In this document: positions 17,255-26,960 of the stretch, piece by piece
How the letters are laid out: every line of letters begins with the position of its first letter
Position numbering within the stretch: the first letter of the stretch is position 1
Origin: Porticoccaceae bacterium
Lineage (GTDB): Bacteria; Pseudomonadota; Gammaproteobacteria; Pseudomonadales; Porticoccaceae
Reading direction: 5' to 3'
Assembly: GCA_029242085.1 (NCBI GenBank)
Contig: JAQWUP010000065.1
Span: 87,010 to 151,009 of the forward strand
Length of the DNA stretch: 64,000 bases
Program-made: the position numbers and the translations under genes
The notes under the pieces: model-generated
What the model saw: the letters and a program-made list of their open reading frames with translations, nothing else
What the model was told of the DNA's origin: nothing
The model's database searches: none

Positions 17255-18046
17255 ATGAAAACCACCACCATTAGCAGTTTAATTGCGATGAAAGCGGCCG
17301 GCGACAAGTTTGCCGTAATCACCGCCTACGACTATACCTTTTCAAGGATGATTGAGACCGCCGCCATTGAGGTGACATTGGTCGGTGACTCACTGGGCAA
17401 TGTGATTCAGGGTCGCGACAGCACCATTCCAGTCACTGTTGACGAAATGGCCTATCACACCGCCGCAGTAAAGCGTGGCAACAGCCGCACATTGCTAATG
17501 ACAGATATGCCTTTTATGTCCTACGCCACTGAGGCTCAGGCGCTGGATAATGCCGCCACACTGATGCAGGCCGGTGCGCAAATGGTTAAATTAGAAGGTG
17601 GTGAATGGCTTGCCGACAGCATTTATATGCTCACCGAGCGCGGCATTCCCGTCTGTGGCCATGTTGGCCTGACCCCACAGTCAGTGCACAAGCTTGGCGG
17701 CTACAAAGTACAGGGTAAAGAGGAAGAGGCAGCAGCAAATATGATTGCTGAAGCCAGAGTACTTGAAGAGGCAGGTGCCGACTTAATTGTTGTAGAATGC
17801 GTGCCCTCGTCTCTCGGCCGCCAGCTATCTCAAGCACTGACAATACCAGTGATAGGCATTGGCGCCGGCCCAGACACCGACGCTCAAGTCCTGGTGCTAC
17901 ATGATATGTTAGGGATCTCCCAGCGCCTGCCCCGCTTCTCACGCAATTTTCTTGAATCGTCCTCCAGTGTTCAGGATGCTATTACCGCCTTTGGCACTGC
18001 AGTGCGCGACGGCAGCTTTCCGGCCGCGGAGCACTGCTTTAAATAA
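17255..18046 (+). CDS. panB: 3-methyl-2-oxobutanoate hydroxymethyltransferase
   Basis: PanB makes ketopantoate from alpha-ketoisovalerate using methylene-tetrahydrofolate, the first committed step to pantothenate and coenzyme A. The 263-residue TIM-barrel protein has VTAYDY (ITAYDYTFSRM), VGDSLGNV with the magnesium aspartate, DMPFMSY, KLEGG, and GHVGLTPQSVHKLGG. The late IGIGAGPDTDAQVLVLHDMLG segment is also typical. panC is not next to it; a glutathione peroxidase gene follows instead. Confidence 0.96.
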   Translation: MKTTTISSLIAMKAAGDKFAVITAYDYTFSRMIETAAIEVTLVGDSLGNVIQGRDSTIPVTVDEMAYHTAAVKRGNSRTLLMTDMPFMSYATEAQALDNAATLMQAGAQMVKLEGGEWLADSIYMLTERGIPVCGHVGLTPQSVHKLGGYKVQGKEEEAAANMIAEARVLEEAGADLIVVECVPSSLGRQLSQALTIPVIGIGAGPDTDAQVLVLHDMLGISQRLPRFSRNFLESSSSVQDAITAFGTAVRDGSFPAAEHCFK

Positions 18047-18079
18047 CCCATTCAAATAAGACTAAAAAAGAGATTGACC

Positions 18080-18559
18080 ATGGCTACATCCATATATGAC
18101 TTTAGCGTACCTACCAGCAGCGGCGATGAAAAAGCCCTGCAAGACTACAATGGCAAGGTGTTGCTGATTGTTAATACCGCCAGTAAATGTGGCTTTACAC
18201 CTCAGTACGAGGGTCTGCAGGCGCTCTATGATCAGTACCATGAGCGCGGTCTGGTGGTTATTGCCATGCCCTGTAATCAGTTTGGCAAGCAGGAGCCTGG
18301 CAGCAATGCTGAGGTGCAGGAATTTTGCCAGATCAACTATGGTTTGAGCTTTCCCGTGATGGGAAAAATTGATGTTAATGGTGCCAACCGGCACCCACTT
18401 TACAGCTACCTGACCGAACAGGCTGGCGGCCTGATCACCGACGGTATCAAATGGAATTTCACCAAGTTTTTAGTCGGCCGAGACGGCCAGGTAGTTAAGC
18501 GCTTTGGCAGTATCAGTAAACCTGAGGCCATCGCCGCAGATATTGAAAAACTGCTCTAG
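18080..18559 (+). CDS. Glutathione peroxidase family protein
   Basis: This thiol peroxidase reduces hydroperoxides. The 159 residues from ATG 18080 contain the catalytic cysteine in NTASKCGFTPQY (cysteine, not selenocysteine), the glutamine in MPCNQFGKQEPGSN, and the tryptophan and asparagine in KWNFTKFLV, which completes the tetrad. There is no signal peptide, so it is cytosolic. In practice such enzymes often use thioredoxin. A hairpin lies just after the stop. Confidence 0.93.
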   Translation: MATSIYDFSVPTSSGDEKALQDYNGKVLLIVNTASKCGFTPQYEGLQALYDQYHERGLVVIAMPCNQFGKQEPGSNAEVQEFCQINYGLSFPVMGKIDVNGANRHPLYSYLTEQAGGLITDGIKWNFTKFLVGRDGQVVKRFGSISKPEAIAADIEKLL

Positions 18560-18571
18560 CCGCGGAGTCTT

Positions 18572-18597
18572 GATATGCCAGCCCGGACTGGCATATC
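18572..18597. terminator. Hairpin between convergent genes
   Basis: The perfect 10-bp stem GATATGCCAG / CTGGCATATC with a CCCGGA loop lies between the peroxidase gene and the convergent symporter gene. There is no T run on either side, so termination strength is uncertain. Confidence 0.5.
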
Positions 18598-18605
18598 GAG
18601 TTGCA

Positions 18606-19985
18606 CTACTGGTTCTTCAGCGCAGTAAAGTAAGCCTTGGCAGCCTTGTTTACCTGAGGCGCCAAATACAGCGCTGAAATCATAGTCGGAATCGCCATAG
18701 TCGCGTAGGACGCCAGAATTAAACCATTAACAATATCCAGAGACACCACTGCACCAACCACCAATAGGCCCAGATAGATCGGTGAATAATAGTATTGCCG
18801 TTTCACACCGAACAAGAATCCCATACATTTAACGCCATAGAACCACATGGTAACCATGGTGCTAAAACTCAGCATACCAACCATAATCAAAAGTAAGTAG
18901 ATGCCGGTATTTGGGAATACCTGCTCGATCGCGCGGGCAGTCATAGTGACGCCCTGAAGACCGGCTTCAGTTTGCCAGACACCGGTCAGCAAAATAATTA
19001 ATGCGGTGCAGGTACAGACCACCAAGGTATCGATGACCGGCCCGATCATGGCCACAACACCCTCGCGAATAGGCTGCGCTGTTTTAGCCGCACCATGAGC
19101 CAGAGACTCAGTACCTATGCCGGCTTCATTACTAAACGCACCACGGCGCACACCAATTAGAATCACCGCACCAATAGAGCCACCAGCGGCAGCCTCACCG
19201 GTAAAGGCATCGCTCACAATTAACCACAGCATGGCGGGAATATCAGCGGCATAGCTATACAATACCGTCACTGTCATCAATAGATACATGATCACCATGG
19301 TCGGCACCAAACGCACCGTCAGGCGCCCGATACTCTGAATTCTGCCAGCCACAACCATGGCCACCAATGTCGCCACTATTGAGCTGGCAACCAGATCAAA
19401 GGTGAAATGCTGTTCACTGGTAGCCCAGCCGGCGGGAATAGCCACCACATCGCGAAGCAGCTGAATAAACTGATTAGCCTGAAAAAGGGGCAGCGCACCA
19501 ATTAGACAGGCCGCTGCAAAAAGCGCCGCCAGTGGATACCAGCGCTGTCCCATCCCCTGAGTAATCACATACATAGGACCACCATGAACTGTGCCCTCGG
19601 CGTCTTTGCCACGATACATAACGGCAAGAGAGGCGGTATAAAACTTGGTGGCCACACCGACAATCGCTGTGACCCACATCCAGAACACCGCACCCGGGCC
19701 GCCAATACTGATGGCAATTGCCACCCCGGCAATATTGCCTAGACCTATGGTGCCAGAAAGTGCCGTCGCCAAAGCCTGAGAATGCGGAATGTGCCCCGGG
19801 TCATTGGGGTCGCTGAACTTACCGCGCAACAAATCAACGCCATGACCGAAATAGCGATAGGGCTGCAAACGTGAGTAGAACATAAAGAAAACACCGCCAC
19901 CGACCAGCAAAATTACCAGCGGAGTACTCCACATCATATCGGCCCAGGCGTTAAAAAAGTCTTCGAGTTGCTGCAGTGAAATCAT
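18606..19985 (-). CDS. Sodium:alanine symporter (AGCS family)
   Basis: This inner-membrane importer of alanine or glycine uses sodium. The 459 residues have about 11 membrane helices. Family motifs are GTIGLGNIAGVAIAISIGGP, PGAVFWMWVTAIVG and GVRRGAFSNEAGIGTESLAH. Length and motif spacing are normal for AgcS/DagA. It is a single gene, convergent with the peroxidase gene and followed upstream by fur on the same strand. Confidence 0.93.
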   Translation of the reverse strand: MISLQQLEDFFNAWADMMWSTPLVILLVGGGVFFMFYSRLQPYRYFGHGVDLLRGKFSDPNDPGHIPHSQALATALSGTIGLGNIAGVAIAISIGGPGAVFWMWVTAIVGVATKFYTASLAVMYRGKDAEGTVHGGPMYVITQGMGQRWYPLAALFAAACLIGALPLFQANQFIQLLRDVVAIPAGWATSEQHFTFDLVASSIVATLVAMVVAGRIQSIGRLTVRLVPTMVIMYLLMTVTVLYSYAADIPAMLWLIVSDAFTGEAAAGGSIGAVILIGVRRGAFSNEAGIGTESLAHGAAKTAQPIREGVVAMIGPVIDTLVVCTCTALIILLTGVWQTEAGLQGVTMTARAIEQVFPNTGIYLLLIMVGMLSFSTMVTMWFYGVKCMGFLFGVKRQYYYSPIYLGLLVVGAVVSLDIVNGLILASYATMAIPTMISALYLAPQVNKAAKAYFTALKNQ

Positions 19986-20026
19986 GGCAGGTTGTTCTTT
20001 TTATTAAAGGGGGAGTAGACCGCAAT

Positions 20027-20434
20027 CTAGTCTTTGGGCTTCACATATAAAACCAGGCTGTGACCCACTAGTTGAAAGCCATTTTGGCTGGCGATGCGCT
20101 CTTGGATTTTTTCAATTTCGGCATCATGAAATTCAATAACAGCGCCGGTCTCCGTGCATACCATATGATCGTGGTGCTCACCGCGATCAAGTTCGTAGAC
20201 GGCTGGGCCATTATCAAAATTATGTCGCTCAATAAGGCCTGCAGTTTCAAACTGAGTCAGTACCCTGTAGACAGTTGCTATACCCACATCCTCCTCCGCA
20301 TCTCGCAGAGACTGGTAGATATCCTCGGCGGTCATATGCCGATCGTCGCAGTTTTCTAGAATCTGCAAAATTTTGATTCTGGGCAATGTGACCTTTAGGC
20401 CTACTTTTTTAAGCTCCTGATCTTCTGGAGTCAT
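20027..20434 (-). CDS. fur: Ferric uptake regulator
   Basis: Fur is an iron-sensing repressor of 135 residues. It has the winged helix (LKVTLPRIKILQILE; IATVYRVLTQFE), the metal site HHDHMVC in GEHHDHMVCTETG, and a C-terminal dimerisation part. The second CxxC of some Fur proteins is absent: only one cysteine of the first pair remains (C in MVCTETG). It is divergent from bamE, a conserved arrangement, with a 70-base promoter region between them. Confidence 0.95.
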   Translation of the reverse strand: MTPEDQELKKVGLKVTLPRIKILQILENCDDRHMTAEDIYQSLRDAEEDVGIATVYRVLTQFETAGLIERHNFDNGPAVYELDRGEHHDHMVCTETGAVIEFHDAEIEKIQERIASQNGFQLVGHSLVLYVKPKD

Positions 20435-20504
20435 AGTTACCTCTTCTCTATAGGATGGGCTTTAGGTATTATCCCCATTCGCGCAACTAACTGGAAGCCC
20501 ATCA

Positions 20505-20858
20505 ATGCGAATTGTTACTACCTTACTGTTCAGTTTCATTCTACTTACTACTGGCTGCAGTTGGGTAAAGTTTCCCAGCGTGCACAAAGTTAATATCCAG
20601 CAGGGTAACATTGTTGATCAAGAGATGATTGATAAGCTGCGTCCCGGCATGACCAAGTCACAGGTTCAATTTGTTTTAGGCACGCCATTGGTCATAGATA
20701 CTTTCGATCAGCAGCGCTGGGATTACTTCTTTAGCCGCTTATCAGCCACCGGCGTAAAAACTGAAGAGAATGTGACCATCTACTTCGATGAGCAGGATAA
20801 ACTTGAACGCATGACCGGCGACTACCTGCCCAGCTCAGCGGTTCCTGAAGAGCGCTAA
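20505..20858 (+). CDS. bamE: Outer membrane assembly lipoprotein BamE (OmlA)
   Basis: BamE is a small lipoprotein of the BAM complex that inserts outer-membrane proteins. The 117 residues begin with a lipoprotein signal (SFILLTTGC, lipidated cysteine near residue 18). The family motif LRPGMTKSQVQFVLGTP and the DYFFSR strand follow. A strong terminator follows at 20891. Confidence 0.93.
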   Translation: MRIVTTLLFSFILLTTGCSWVKFPSVHKVNIQQGNIVDQEMIDKLRPGMTKSQVQFVLGTPLVIDTFDQQRWDYFFSRLSATGVKTEENVTIYFDEQDKLERMTGDYLPSSAVPEER

Positions 20859-20890
20859 CAGCTGCAGCAGCCGAAAAATACTAAAACATA

Positions 20891-20919
20891 AAAAAAGCAG
20901 GCCAGAGCCTGCTTTTTTT
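20891..20919. terminator. Bidirectional terminator between bamE and rnfH
   Basis: AAAAAAGCAGGC-CAGA-GCCTGCTTTTTT is a perfect stem-loop with A and T runs on either side. It can stop transcription from both bamE (plus) and rnfH (minus). Confidence 0.92.
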
Positions 20920-20940
20920 ATACTGAGGTTTTCCCTATTC

Positions 20941-21264
20941 TTATTTTTTTGCCTTCGCCTCTTCAGCGCGACGACGCCTCACTTCCTTGGGATCGGCAAT
21001 AAGCGGCCGATAGATCTCGATACGATCTCTCTCACGCAGCCTGTAAGAGGCTGGCTCGTCCAGCCCCTTTGTGCCTAACACCTGAGAAAAGACCCCCATT
21101 TTGTCGCTATTTACGTCTATCTGCGGGAAACTTATCAAAATGCCAGACTGTTCAACAGCCTCTAGTGCCGTCGTACCTGCAGGCACAGACAGCGTTAATA
21201 ATGCCTGCTTTTCAGGTAACGCATAGGCCACCTCCACAGTAATCATACTGCTATCGGTCATCAT
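20941..21264 (-). CDS. rnfH: RnfH family protein
   Basis: This small ubiquitin-like-fold protein, about 107 residues, is usually paired with ratA and smpB; its exact function is unsettled. The start is taken as ATG 21264, which overlaps the end of ratA; a second ATG lies 3 bases on. Conserved segments are VEVAYALPEKQ, VPAGTTALEAVEQSGI, KMGVFSQV and YRLRERDRIEIYRPL. The tail is very basic and alanine-rich (RRRRAEEAKAKK). Confidence 0.9.
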   Translation of the reverse strand: MMTDSSMITVEVAYALPEKQALLTLSVPAGTTALEAVEQSGILISFPQIDVNSDKMGVFSQVLGTKGLDEPASYRLRERDRIEIYRPLIADPKEVRRRRAEEAKAKK

Positions 21265-21715
21265 GACCCTCCAAAAAAACCTTATCCGCGCGCTGACACA
21301 GGGAATCAACCAGGTTATTCGCAACTCCCGAAAACAGATTGGACGCCGCCATACCCAGACCTCTATTTTTAAACTCAAATTCCAAATCCAACGCTACCTT
21401 TGAGGCCTCATCAGTTAATGGCGTAAATGTCCACAACCCGAAAAAAGTCTTAAAAGGACCATCTTCTAACCTCATCTCTATATTGCTCGGCCCCGCAGTG
21501 GTGGGACCAGACAAATTATTTCTCGTCATTAAGCTGATCTGCACACCTGCCTTTTTGAGATCGAGACGCGCCAACATTGTGCTATCACTGTGCTCAAACA
21601 CTTCGACCCCATGGCAACCATCCATAAATTGCGGATAGCTGGCAACATCATTGACCAATGAGTACATTGCCGTAGCCGAGTGCATTACCAGCGCTGAGCG
21701 TTTGATAGTCGTCAA
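21251..21715 (-). CDS. ratA: RatA-family START-domain protein
   Basis: RatA (YfjG) belongs to the Coq10/aromatase START fold. In E. coli it has been reported to inhibit 70S ribosome formation, and a role in ubiquinone biology is also plausible for this family. The 154 residues show the family pattern SYPQFMDGC, LDLKKAGVQISLMTRN, GPFKTFFGLWTF and a C-terminal amphipathic helix (SLCQRADKVF). It starts with TTG. The 3' end overlaps rnfH by 14 bases. Confidence 0.88.
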   Translation of the reverse strand: MTTIKRSALVMHSATAMYSLVNDVASYPQFMDGCHGVEVFEHSDSTMLARLDLKKAGVQISLMTRNNLSGPTTAGPSNIEMRLEDGPFKTFFGLWTFTPLTDEASKVALDLEFEFKNRGLGMAASNLFSGVANNLVDSLCQRADKVFLEGHDDR

Positions 21716-21723
21716 ACTAAATC

Positions 21724-23097
21724 CTAAGAGAAAAATTTATCGTAAATGCCCATGGCAAACACCGCACTAATAGCCGCAGGCGCAATATAACGCAGAGTCA
21801 CTTGCCATAGCTTCATCACTATTGGCGCTGTGCCCTGCATTTCAAAATCGACCAACTCTCGCTTCATCACATAACCCACAAACAGCGCGATCAGCAGGCC
21901 TGAGAGTGGCAGCATAATATTGGCTGTCAAGAAATCAAGGAAGTCGAAGAAAGTAAACCCAGCCAACTTTATATCCGACCAGACATTAAATGACAGAACC
22001 GACCCCAGCCCCAGCACCCAGGCCATTCCTGCCAGCAACAAATTAGCCTGTACGCGGCCCATATTCTTAGCCTCTATCAGCCAGGCAACACAGGGCTCCA
22101 ATAGGGAAATTGCTGAGCTCCACGCGGCGATAGAGACCAAGACAAAGAACGCGGCGCCGATCAATAAGCCGCCGGGCATACCGCCGAATGCAACCGGCAG
22201 ACTGATAAACATAAGCCCGGGACCCGCACTGGGCTCAATGCCTTGAGTCGCAAAAACAATCGAGAAAATAATTAGGCCAGAGACAATCGCCACCAGACTG
22301 TCAAAAAATGCCACGATCAATACGGTTCTACCTATATTGGCCTTCTGCGGCATATAGGCGCCATAGGCCATAATTGCACCCATACCAATACTCAGGGTAA
22401 AAAAGGCCTGACCCATTGCTTCCAGAACACCACGCCAGGTCAGCAATTCCAGATTGAAGTTAAATAGAAAATTCCAGGCCGCCGAGAAATTACCCTGAAA
22501 GTAACTAAAACCGAGCAGAAGCAGCAACATAACAAACAGTAGTGGCATAAGAATTTCGACCGCCACACCCAGACCTTTTTTAACCCCACCCACCACTACA
22601 CCAACACAGAGCAGCATAAATATTGACTGCCAGAAAATAAGACGGCTGGGGTCTGCCAGCAGGGCGCCAAATATATTGCCCGCCGTATCGCCGTTGATAC
22701 CGGTCAGCTCACCAGAGGCGGCCTCAAAAATATAGGCCAGCGCCCAACCGGCAATCACCGCGTAAAATGACAGAATTAACATGCCGGCGGCAACACCCAC
22801 CCAGCCAACATGACGCCAGCGGGAATTAGCACCGCTTTCATGCACCGCATCTCGCATGGCATTTATCGGGCTCTGGCGACCCTGGCGGCCAATCAATACC
22901 TCAGCCATCATCACCGGCACACCAATCAGCAGAATGCAGCCCAGATACACTAGCACAAAGGCCCCACCGCCATTGCTGCCAGCCACATAGGGAAACTTCC
23001 ACATATTGCCCAGACCAACAGCAGAGCCAGTAGCGGCCATAATAAAGGTCCAGCGACTGGCCCAGGTTCCATGCATGCCTTTTTGTTGTAACGCCAC
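21724..23097 (-). CDS. Sodium-dependent transporter, NSS (SNF) family
   Basis: This is a predicted sodium-coupled amino-acid importer of the LeuT type. The 457 residues have 11-12 membrane helices. TM1 contains GSAVGLGNMWKFPYVAG, TM6 contains FFTLSIGMGAIMAYGAYMP, and TM8 contains AAWSSAISLLEP. These correspond to the unwound sodium and substrate sites of LeuT. The gene ends 8 bases upstream of ratA on the same strand and is divergent from smpB. The substrate is not predictable. Confidence 0.92.
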   Translation of the reverse strand: MALQQKGMHGTWASRWTFIMAATGSAVGLGNMWKFPYVAGSNGGGAFVLVYLGCILLIGVPVMMAEVLIGRQGRQSPINAMRDAVHESGANSRWRHVGWVGVAAGMLILSFYAVIAGWALAYIFEAASGELTGINGDTAGNIFGALLADPSRLIFWQSIFMLLCVGVVVGGVKKGLGVAVEILMPLLFVMLLLLLGFSYFQGNFSAAWNFLFNFNLELLTWRGVLEAMGQAFFTLSIGMGAIMAYGAYMPQKANIGRTVLIVAFFDSLVAIVSGLIIFSIVFATQGIEPSAGPGLMFISLPVAFGGMPGGLLIGAAFFVLVSIAAWSSAISLLEPCVAWLIEAKNMGRVQANLLLAGMAWVLGLGSVLSFNVWSDIKLAGFTFFDFLDFLTANIMLPLSGLLIALFVGYVMKRELVDFEMQGTAPIVMKLWQVTLRYIAPAAISAVFAMGIYDKFFS

Positions 23098-23215
23098 AAT
23101 TTATCTCCATTTTTTATGGCTCAAATTGTACCCATAACCCCTGACGAATACAGCACTCAATTAAGCTTGTTAATATTTCATGACAATCGCGGCGGCCAAC
23201 GTATAATCGCGGCCT

Positions 23216-23689
23216 ATGAGTAAAAAGAAGCCAAAACAGCAGTCCACCACCATCGCCTTAAATAAAAAGGTGAAGCGCGATTATTTTCTCGAAGAGAAGT
23301 TCGAGGCTGGACTCTCATTAATGGGTTGGGAAGTAAAAAGCCTGCGAGAAGGTCGTATTAACCTGACCGATACCTATGTCTTTTTAAAAAATGGTGAAGC
23401 CTTTTTGATTGGCACCAATATCACACCACTGCCATCGGCCTCGACCCATTATGTAACCGACTCGACAAGAACCAGAAAGTTACTGCTCAATCACCGCGAA
23501 CTGCAGAAGCTAGAGGAAGGGGTCAATCAAAAAGGTCACACCTGCGTGTGCACCGCCCTGTACTGGAAAGGCCATCTTATCAAGTGCGAAATTGCCCTGG
23601 CCAAAGGCAAGGCGACCTACGACAAGCGCCAAGATGACAAGGCGCGGGACTGGGACCGCCAGAAGCAGCGCATTATGCGTCACAAATAG
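23216..23689 (+). CDS. smpB: SsrA-binding protein
   Basis: SmpB binds tmRNA and is required for rescue of stalled ribosomes. The 157 residues have the oligonucleotide-binding barrel ([31 protein letters not shown]) and the conserved basic C-terminal tail ([12 protein letters not shown]...[12 protein letters not shown]). The ssrA gene itself is not in the window. smpB is divergent from the NSS transporter gene. Confidence 0.97.
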   Translation: MSKKKPKQQSTTIALNKKVKRDYFLEEKFEAGLSLMGWEVKSLREGRINLTDTYVFLKNGEAFLIGTNITPLPSASTHYVTDSTRTRKLLLNHRELQKLEEGVNQKGHTCVCTALYWKGHLIKCEIALAKGKATYDKRQDDKARDWDRQKQRIMRHK

Positions 23690-23706
23690 ACAGCCTCTTG
23701 TAACCG

Positions 23707-24432
23707 CTATTTTCTCAGCCCTTTAAATAGGCCTTTTAGCTCACCAGCCCTATCTTTGATCTGATCTTCCAACTTACTGCCCACATCTTTTGAAGCTCCA
23801 GATTGAAGGGCCGTCCTGGTCGCACTCGCAGAAATCTCGGCAATTATTTTGGCACTGGCCTCGGCGATGGAAACTCCCTGCCCCGGCTCGCCAATATTGC
23901 TCAGCTGCAACTCCGGCAATGGCAGCTCCACCGCAGTCGATCCCAACAGGCCATATTCGAGCACAGCGTCGCTAATCAGTAGATCTCTAATGATAATATT
24001 TTTGCTGGCACCTTCATCAGACGCCGGCGCACTGTCACTGGACCCCAGATAGCGTTGGATGTTTTGCTGAAGCCTGTCCAGATTACTGCCGCCGCGGCCC
24101 GACTCCATAATAATGTGCGGAGCCAGAATACGCAGCGACTCGACAACAATGGTGTCACTACTCAGAGATTCCGCATCCAATTTAAAACTGATCTCACCCA
24201 GGGAAAAAGCATGCTCGGTATCAAAGCCGTCAGGATTGCCAATAACCAAATCTTTGAGGCTGCCCTCGCCTGATATCAATGAGATTTCTGCTTCGCGCAA
24301 ACTGACCTGCGCCTGAGTCATCTCCGGGCCGAGAGTTTCAATCAATGTTTTAAGCCCGCTGCCCAGATTCATCAGCACAACGACAGCGACAACCAATATT
24401 AATGCCAGAGTTATTTTTACCACTTTGCCCAT
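23707..24432 (-). CDS. AsmA-like exported protein
   Basis: The 241-residue protein has one N-terminal membrane anchor (KITLALILVVAVVVLMNLGS) and a periplasmic body. The body has the alternating beta pattern of the AsmA/YhdP lipid-transfer superfamily: SLKDLVIGNPDGFDTEHAFSL, then strands with a SDTIVVESLRI repeat. Such short forms are uncharacterised; a role at the envelope is inferred from the fold and anchor only. It is convergent with smpB and divergent from cysZ. Confidence 0.65.
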   Translation of the reverse strand: MGKVVKITLALILVVAVVVLMNLGSGLKTLIETLGPEMTQAQVSLREAEISLISGEGSLKDLVIGNPDGFDTEHAFSLGEISFKLDAESLSSDTIVVESLRILAPHIIMESGRGGSNLDRLQQNIQRYLGSSDSAPASDEGASKNIIIRDLLISDAVLEYGLLGSTAVELPLPELQLSNIGEPGQGVSIAEASAKIIAEISASATRTALQSGASKDVGSKLEDQIKDRAGELKGLFKGLRK

Positions 24433-24536
24433 CTGCTCTCCCTCAGACTACGCTTAATTAAAAAGTACAGGTTTTAAAAAGCATAGATGCTATTCTTGGA
24501 CTTGTAAAAATTGATCGAGCAAACAGTTATAAAACC

Positions 24537-25310
24537 ATGCACAGACAAGCTTCCATTATTTCCAGCCCGGCACTCATAGTTGAGGGCCTTAAATTACTCT
24601 GGCATCGTCAGATTCGCTGGCTGGTTATAATACCTTTAGTCATCAATATCCTGCTGTTCGTCAGCGTCACTGGCTTGGCCGTGCAATGGTTCAGCGGTTG
24701 GCTAGATAGCTTAATGAGTCTGGTGCCAGATTGGCTGCACTGGCTGGTATGGATTATCTGGGGACTATTCGCCGCCCTGGCACTGGTGATTTATGCCTTT
24801 ACCTTTACCCTGATTGCCAATCTGATCGGTTCACCTTTTTACGGCCTGATAGCAGAGCGAGTAATATTGATGTCAGGTGACAATCAAACACCAGCAGCGA
24901 CTGCATCCATGTTAAAAATCGCATTGGCCAGCTTTGTCCGGCAGCTGCAGCTAATGGCCTACCTGATTCCTCGATCAATCGCCGTAGCCCTGCTGTGTTT
25001 TCTGATTAGCTTTGTTCCGCTGGCCAATCTAGTCGTGCCCGCTGTGGCTGGATGCTGGGCAGCTTGGTCGCTATGTCTGCAGTATCTGGATTATCCAGCG
25101 GATATCAAGCAGGTCGGCTTCAGGGAATTGCGCCAGCGTGCAGGGGCGCAGAGGTGGCAGTCTATGGGGTTTGGGTTCTCTGCATTGGCGGCGTCGGCTA
25201 TCCCGTTGTTCAATTTGCTGCTATTGCCAGCGACAGTTATTGGCGGGACGTTGCTGTGGATAAGAACCTATGGGCTAGAAACTGCTAGCGAAAAGTCTAG
25301 TCTTCGCTAA
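24537..25310 (+). CDS. cysZ: CysZ-family sulfate permease (EI24)
   Basis: The 257 residues have four or more hydrophobic segments and the CysZ pattern: [20 protein letters not shown] at the start, [20 protein letters not shown], and RRQL-type helices ending in QYLDYPAD. CysZ brings sulfate into the cytoplasm for cysteine synthesis in E. coli. Here it is a stand-alone gene whose end overlaps rhlB by 14 bases in opposite orientation. Confidence 0.85.
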   Translation: MHRQASIISSPALIVEGLKLLWHRQIRWLVIIPLVINILLFVSVTGLAVQWFSGWLDSLMSLVPDWLHWLVWIIWGLFAALALVIYAFTFTLIANLIGSPFYGLIAERVILMSGDNQTPAATASMLKIALASFVRQLQLMAYLIPRSIAVALLCFLISFVPLANLVVPAVAGCWAAWSLCLQYLDYPADIKQVGFRELRQRAGAQRWQSMGFGFSALAASAIPLFNLLLLPATVIGGTLLWIRTYGLETASEKSSLR

Positions 25311-26799
25311 CAGTCTGCTCGGCAGCTGGTGCTGGTTTTTGCTCTTGCCGCTGCTCTTTTTGTTCTGGCACCTGATCTGCTTTTGATTGTGCAGGCTGGT
25401 CTTGCTCTACTGGTTTTTTGGGCTTGCGCGGCGCAGGTTTTGGCTTTGCAGGAACATCTTGCAGAAGCTTTTCCTCCGGCATGGTACAGGCCAGCTTGGT
25501 CTCCAATAGCTTCTCGATTGGCTCGAGTAAAAACGCATCGTCTTCACAGGCAAAGCTAATCGATGTACCTGTACTACCGGCACGACCTGTGCGACCAATG
25601 CGGTGAACATAGTCCTCTGGCTCTTCCGGCAATGTGTAATTAATCACATGGCTTACACCATCGACATGAATACCGCGGCCAGCAACATCGGTTGCCACCA
25701 TCACCTTAGTCGCACCACTCTTAAAGGATTCGAGGGTTTTCATGCGTCGGTTCTGAGGCACATCGCCAGACAGCAAGCCTGCCTTAAAGCCTTTCTTGTT
25801 AAGCTTTTCCTGCAGCGTTCGGCAAATATCGCGACGATTGGCAAAAATCATCACACTGTCGACACCCTCACCAATCAAGATATTGTGTAGAAGGGCAAAT
25901 TTTTCATTGGCAGTGGTGATATAAACTTTTTGCTCCACGGTGTCGGTCGCCACGCGCTCGGCACCAATTTCTACGGTTACCGGATTATCCGTCCAGGTAC
26001 CTGAAAGGCGCAGAATCTCTGGTGTAAAGGTTGCCGAGAACAGCAAGGTCTGACGATCTTCACGCTTTGGCGTCAAATTAACCAGACGGCGTACCTGAGG
26101 AATAAAGCCCATATCCAGCATGCGGTCGGCTTCATCAATCACCAAGACTTCAACCTGATCCAGATAGATATCGCGGTTATTGGCAAAATCCAATAATCGA
26201 CCCGGTGTACCAATCAAAAGATCGCAGTGAGATTTTTGCATTTTGTGCAGCTGCTTACCGTAATCCATACCACCCACTAAACAGTGCACATTGAGTTTGG
26301 TATGTTTCAAAAGAGCGACGGCGTCGTCAGCGATCTGTATCGCCAGCTCACGCGTTGGAGCCAAAATTAATGTTCGAGCCTCGCCCATATAGCGCTCACC
26401 CTCAACTGGGTGATTGAGCAGATCGTTGATAATATTAATCAGAAAGGCAGCCGTCTTACCTGTGCCTGTCTGTGCCTTACCCACGATATCGTGACCATTC
26501 AATGTATGCGGCAATGATGCACCCTGAATCGGTGTGCAATATTCAAATCCGGTATCCTGAATTCCACGCATCAGCAGCGCTGGCAAATTGAAGTCATGAA
26601 ATCTGACTTTGCCCTCTTGGGGTTCAACCTTGAATTGCGAGATATCCCAGCTGCGTTCACCTCGACTGCGGCTGCGACGATTTGAAGAGGATTTGCCAGC
26701 ATCGCTATCAGTTTTGGAATGCTTGGATTCAGGGCCCGCTGCTATGGGCTCAGGCTCAGCCACAGATGGCGAATTAGATGGGGAATTAGTTTCAGTCAA
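25297..26799 (-). CDS. rhlB: ATP-dependent RNA helicase RhlB (DEAD-box)
   Basis: RhlB unwinds RNA in the degradosome. The 500 residues have an acidic/serine-rich N-terminal extension, a helicase core and a proline/lysine/glutamine-rich tail. Helicase motifs in order: [26 protein letters not shown] in [17 protein letters not shown], and HRIGRTGR. RhlB-type features are RFHDFNLP and the [10 protein letters not shown]-motif. The frame starts with TTG at 26799; no in-frame ATG with a better ribosome site is seen nearby. Confidence 0.9.
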   Translation of the reverse strand: MTETNSPSNSPSVAEPEPIAAGPESKHSKTDSDAGKSSSNRRSRSRGERSWDISQFKVEPQEGKVRFHDFNLPALLMRGIQDTGFEYCTPIQGASLPHTLNGHDIVGKAQTGTGKTAAFLINIINDLLNHPVEGERYMGEARTLILAPTRELAIQIADDAVALLKHTKLNVHCLVGGMDYGKQLHKMQKSHCDLLIGTPGRLLDFANNRDIYLDQVEVLVIDEADRMLDMGFIPQVRRLVNLTPKREDRQTLLFSATFTPEILRLSGTWTDNPVTVEIGAERVATDTVEQKVYITTANEKFALLHNILIGEGVDSVMIFANRRDICRTLQEKLNKKGFKAGLLSGDVPQNRRMKTLESFKSGATKVMVATDVAGRGIHVDGVSHVINYTLPEEPEDYVHRIGRTGRAGSTGTSISFACEDDAFLLEPIEKLLETKLACTMPEEKLLQDVPAKPKPAPRKPKKPVEQDQPAQSKADQVPEQKEQRQEQKPAPAAEQTVSED

Positions 26800-26960
26800 A
26801 GTATATCTACGCAGTAATTAACAAGTGGTTGGCTGGACAGCCCAGATCCTGTTTTAAGATTTGGCACCCCGCCTTCGGCGCGGATTGTAGCAGAATTGTT
26901 AATTATTCGCTGGATTAATAAACTGCCCCCAACTGGCGTCAGAGGCAGAGACTTTCGAGT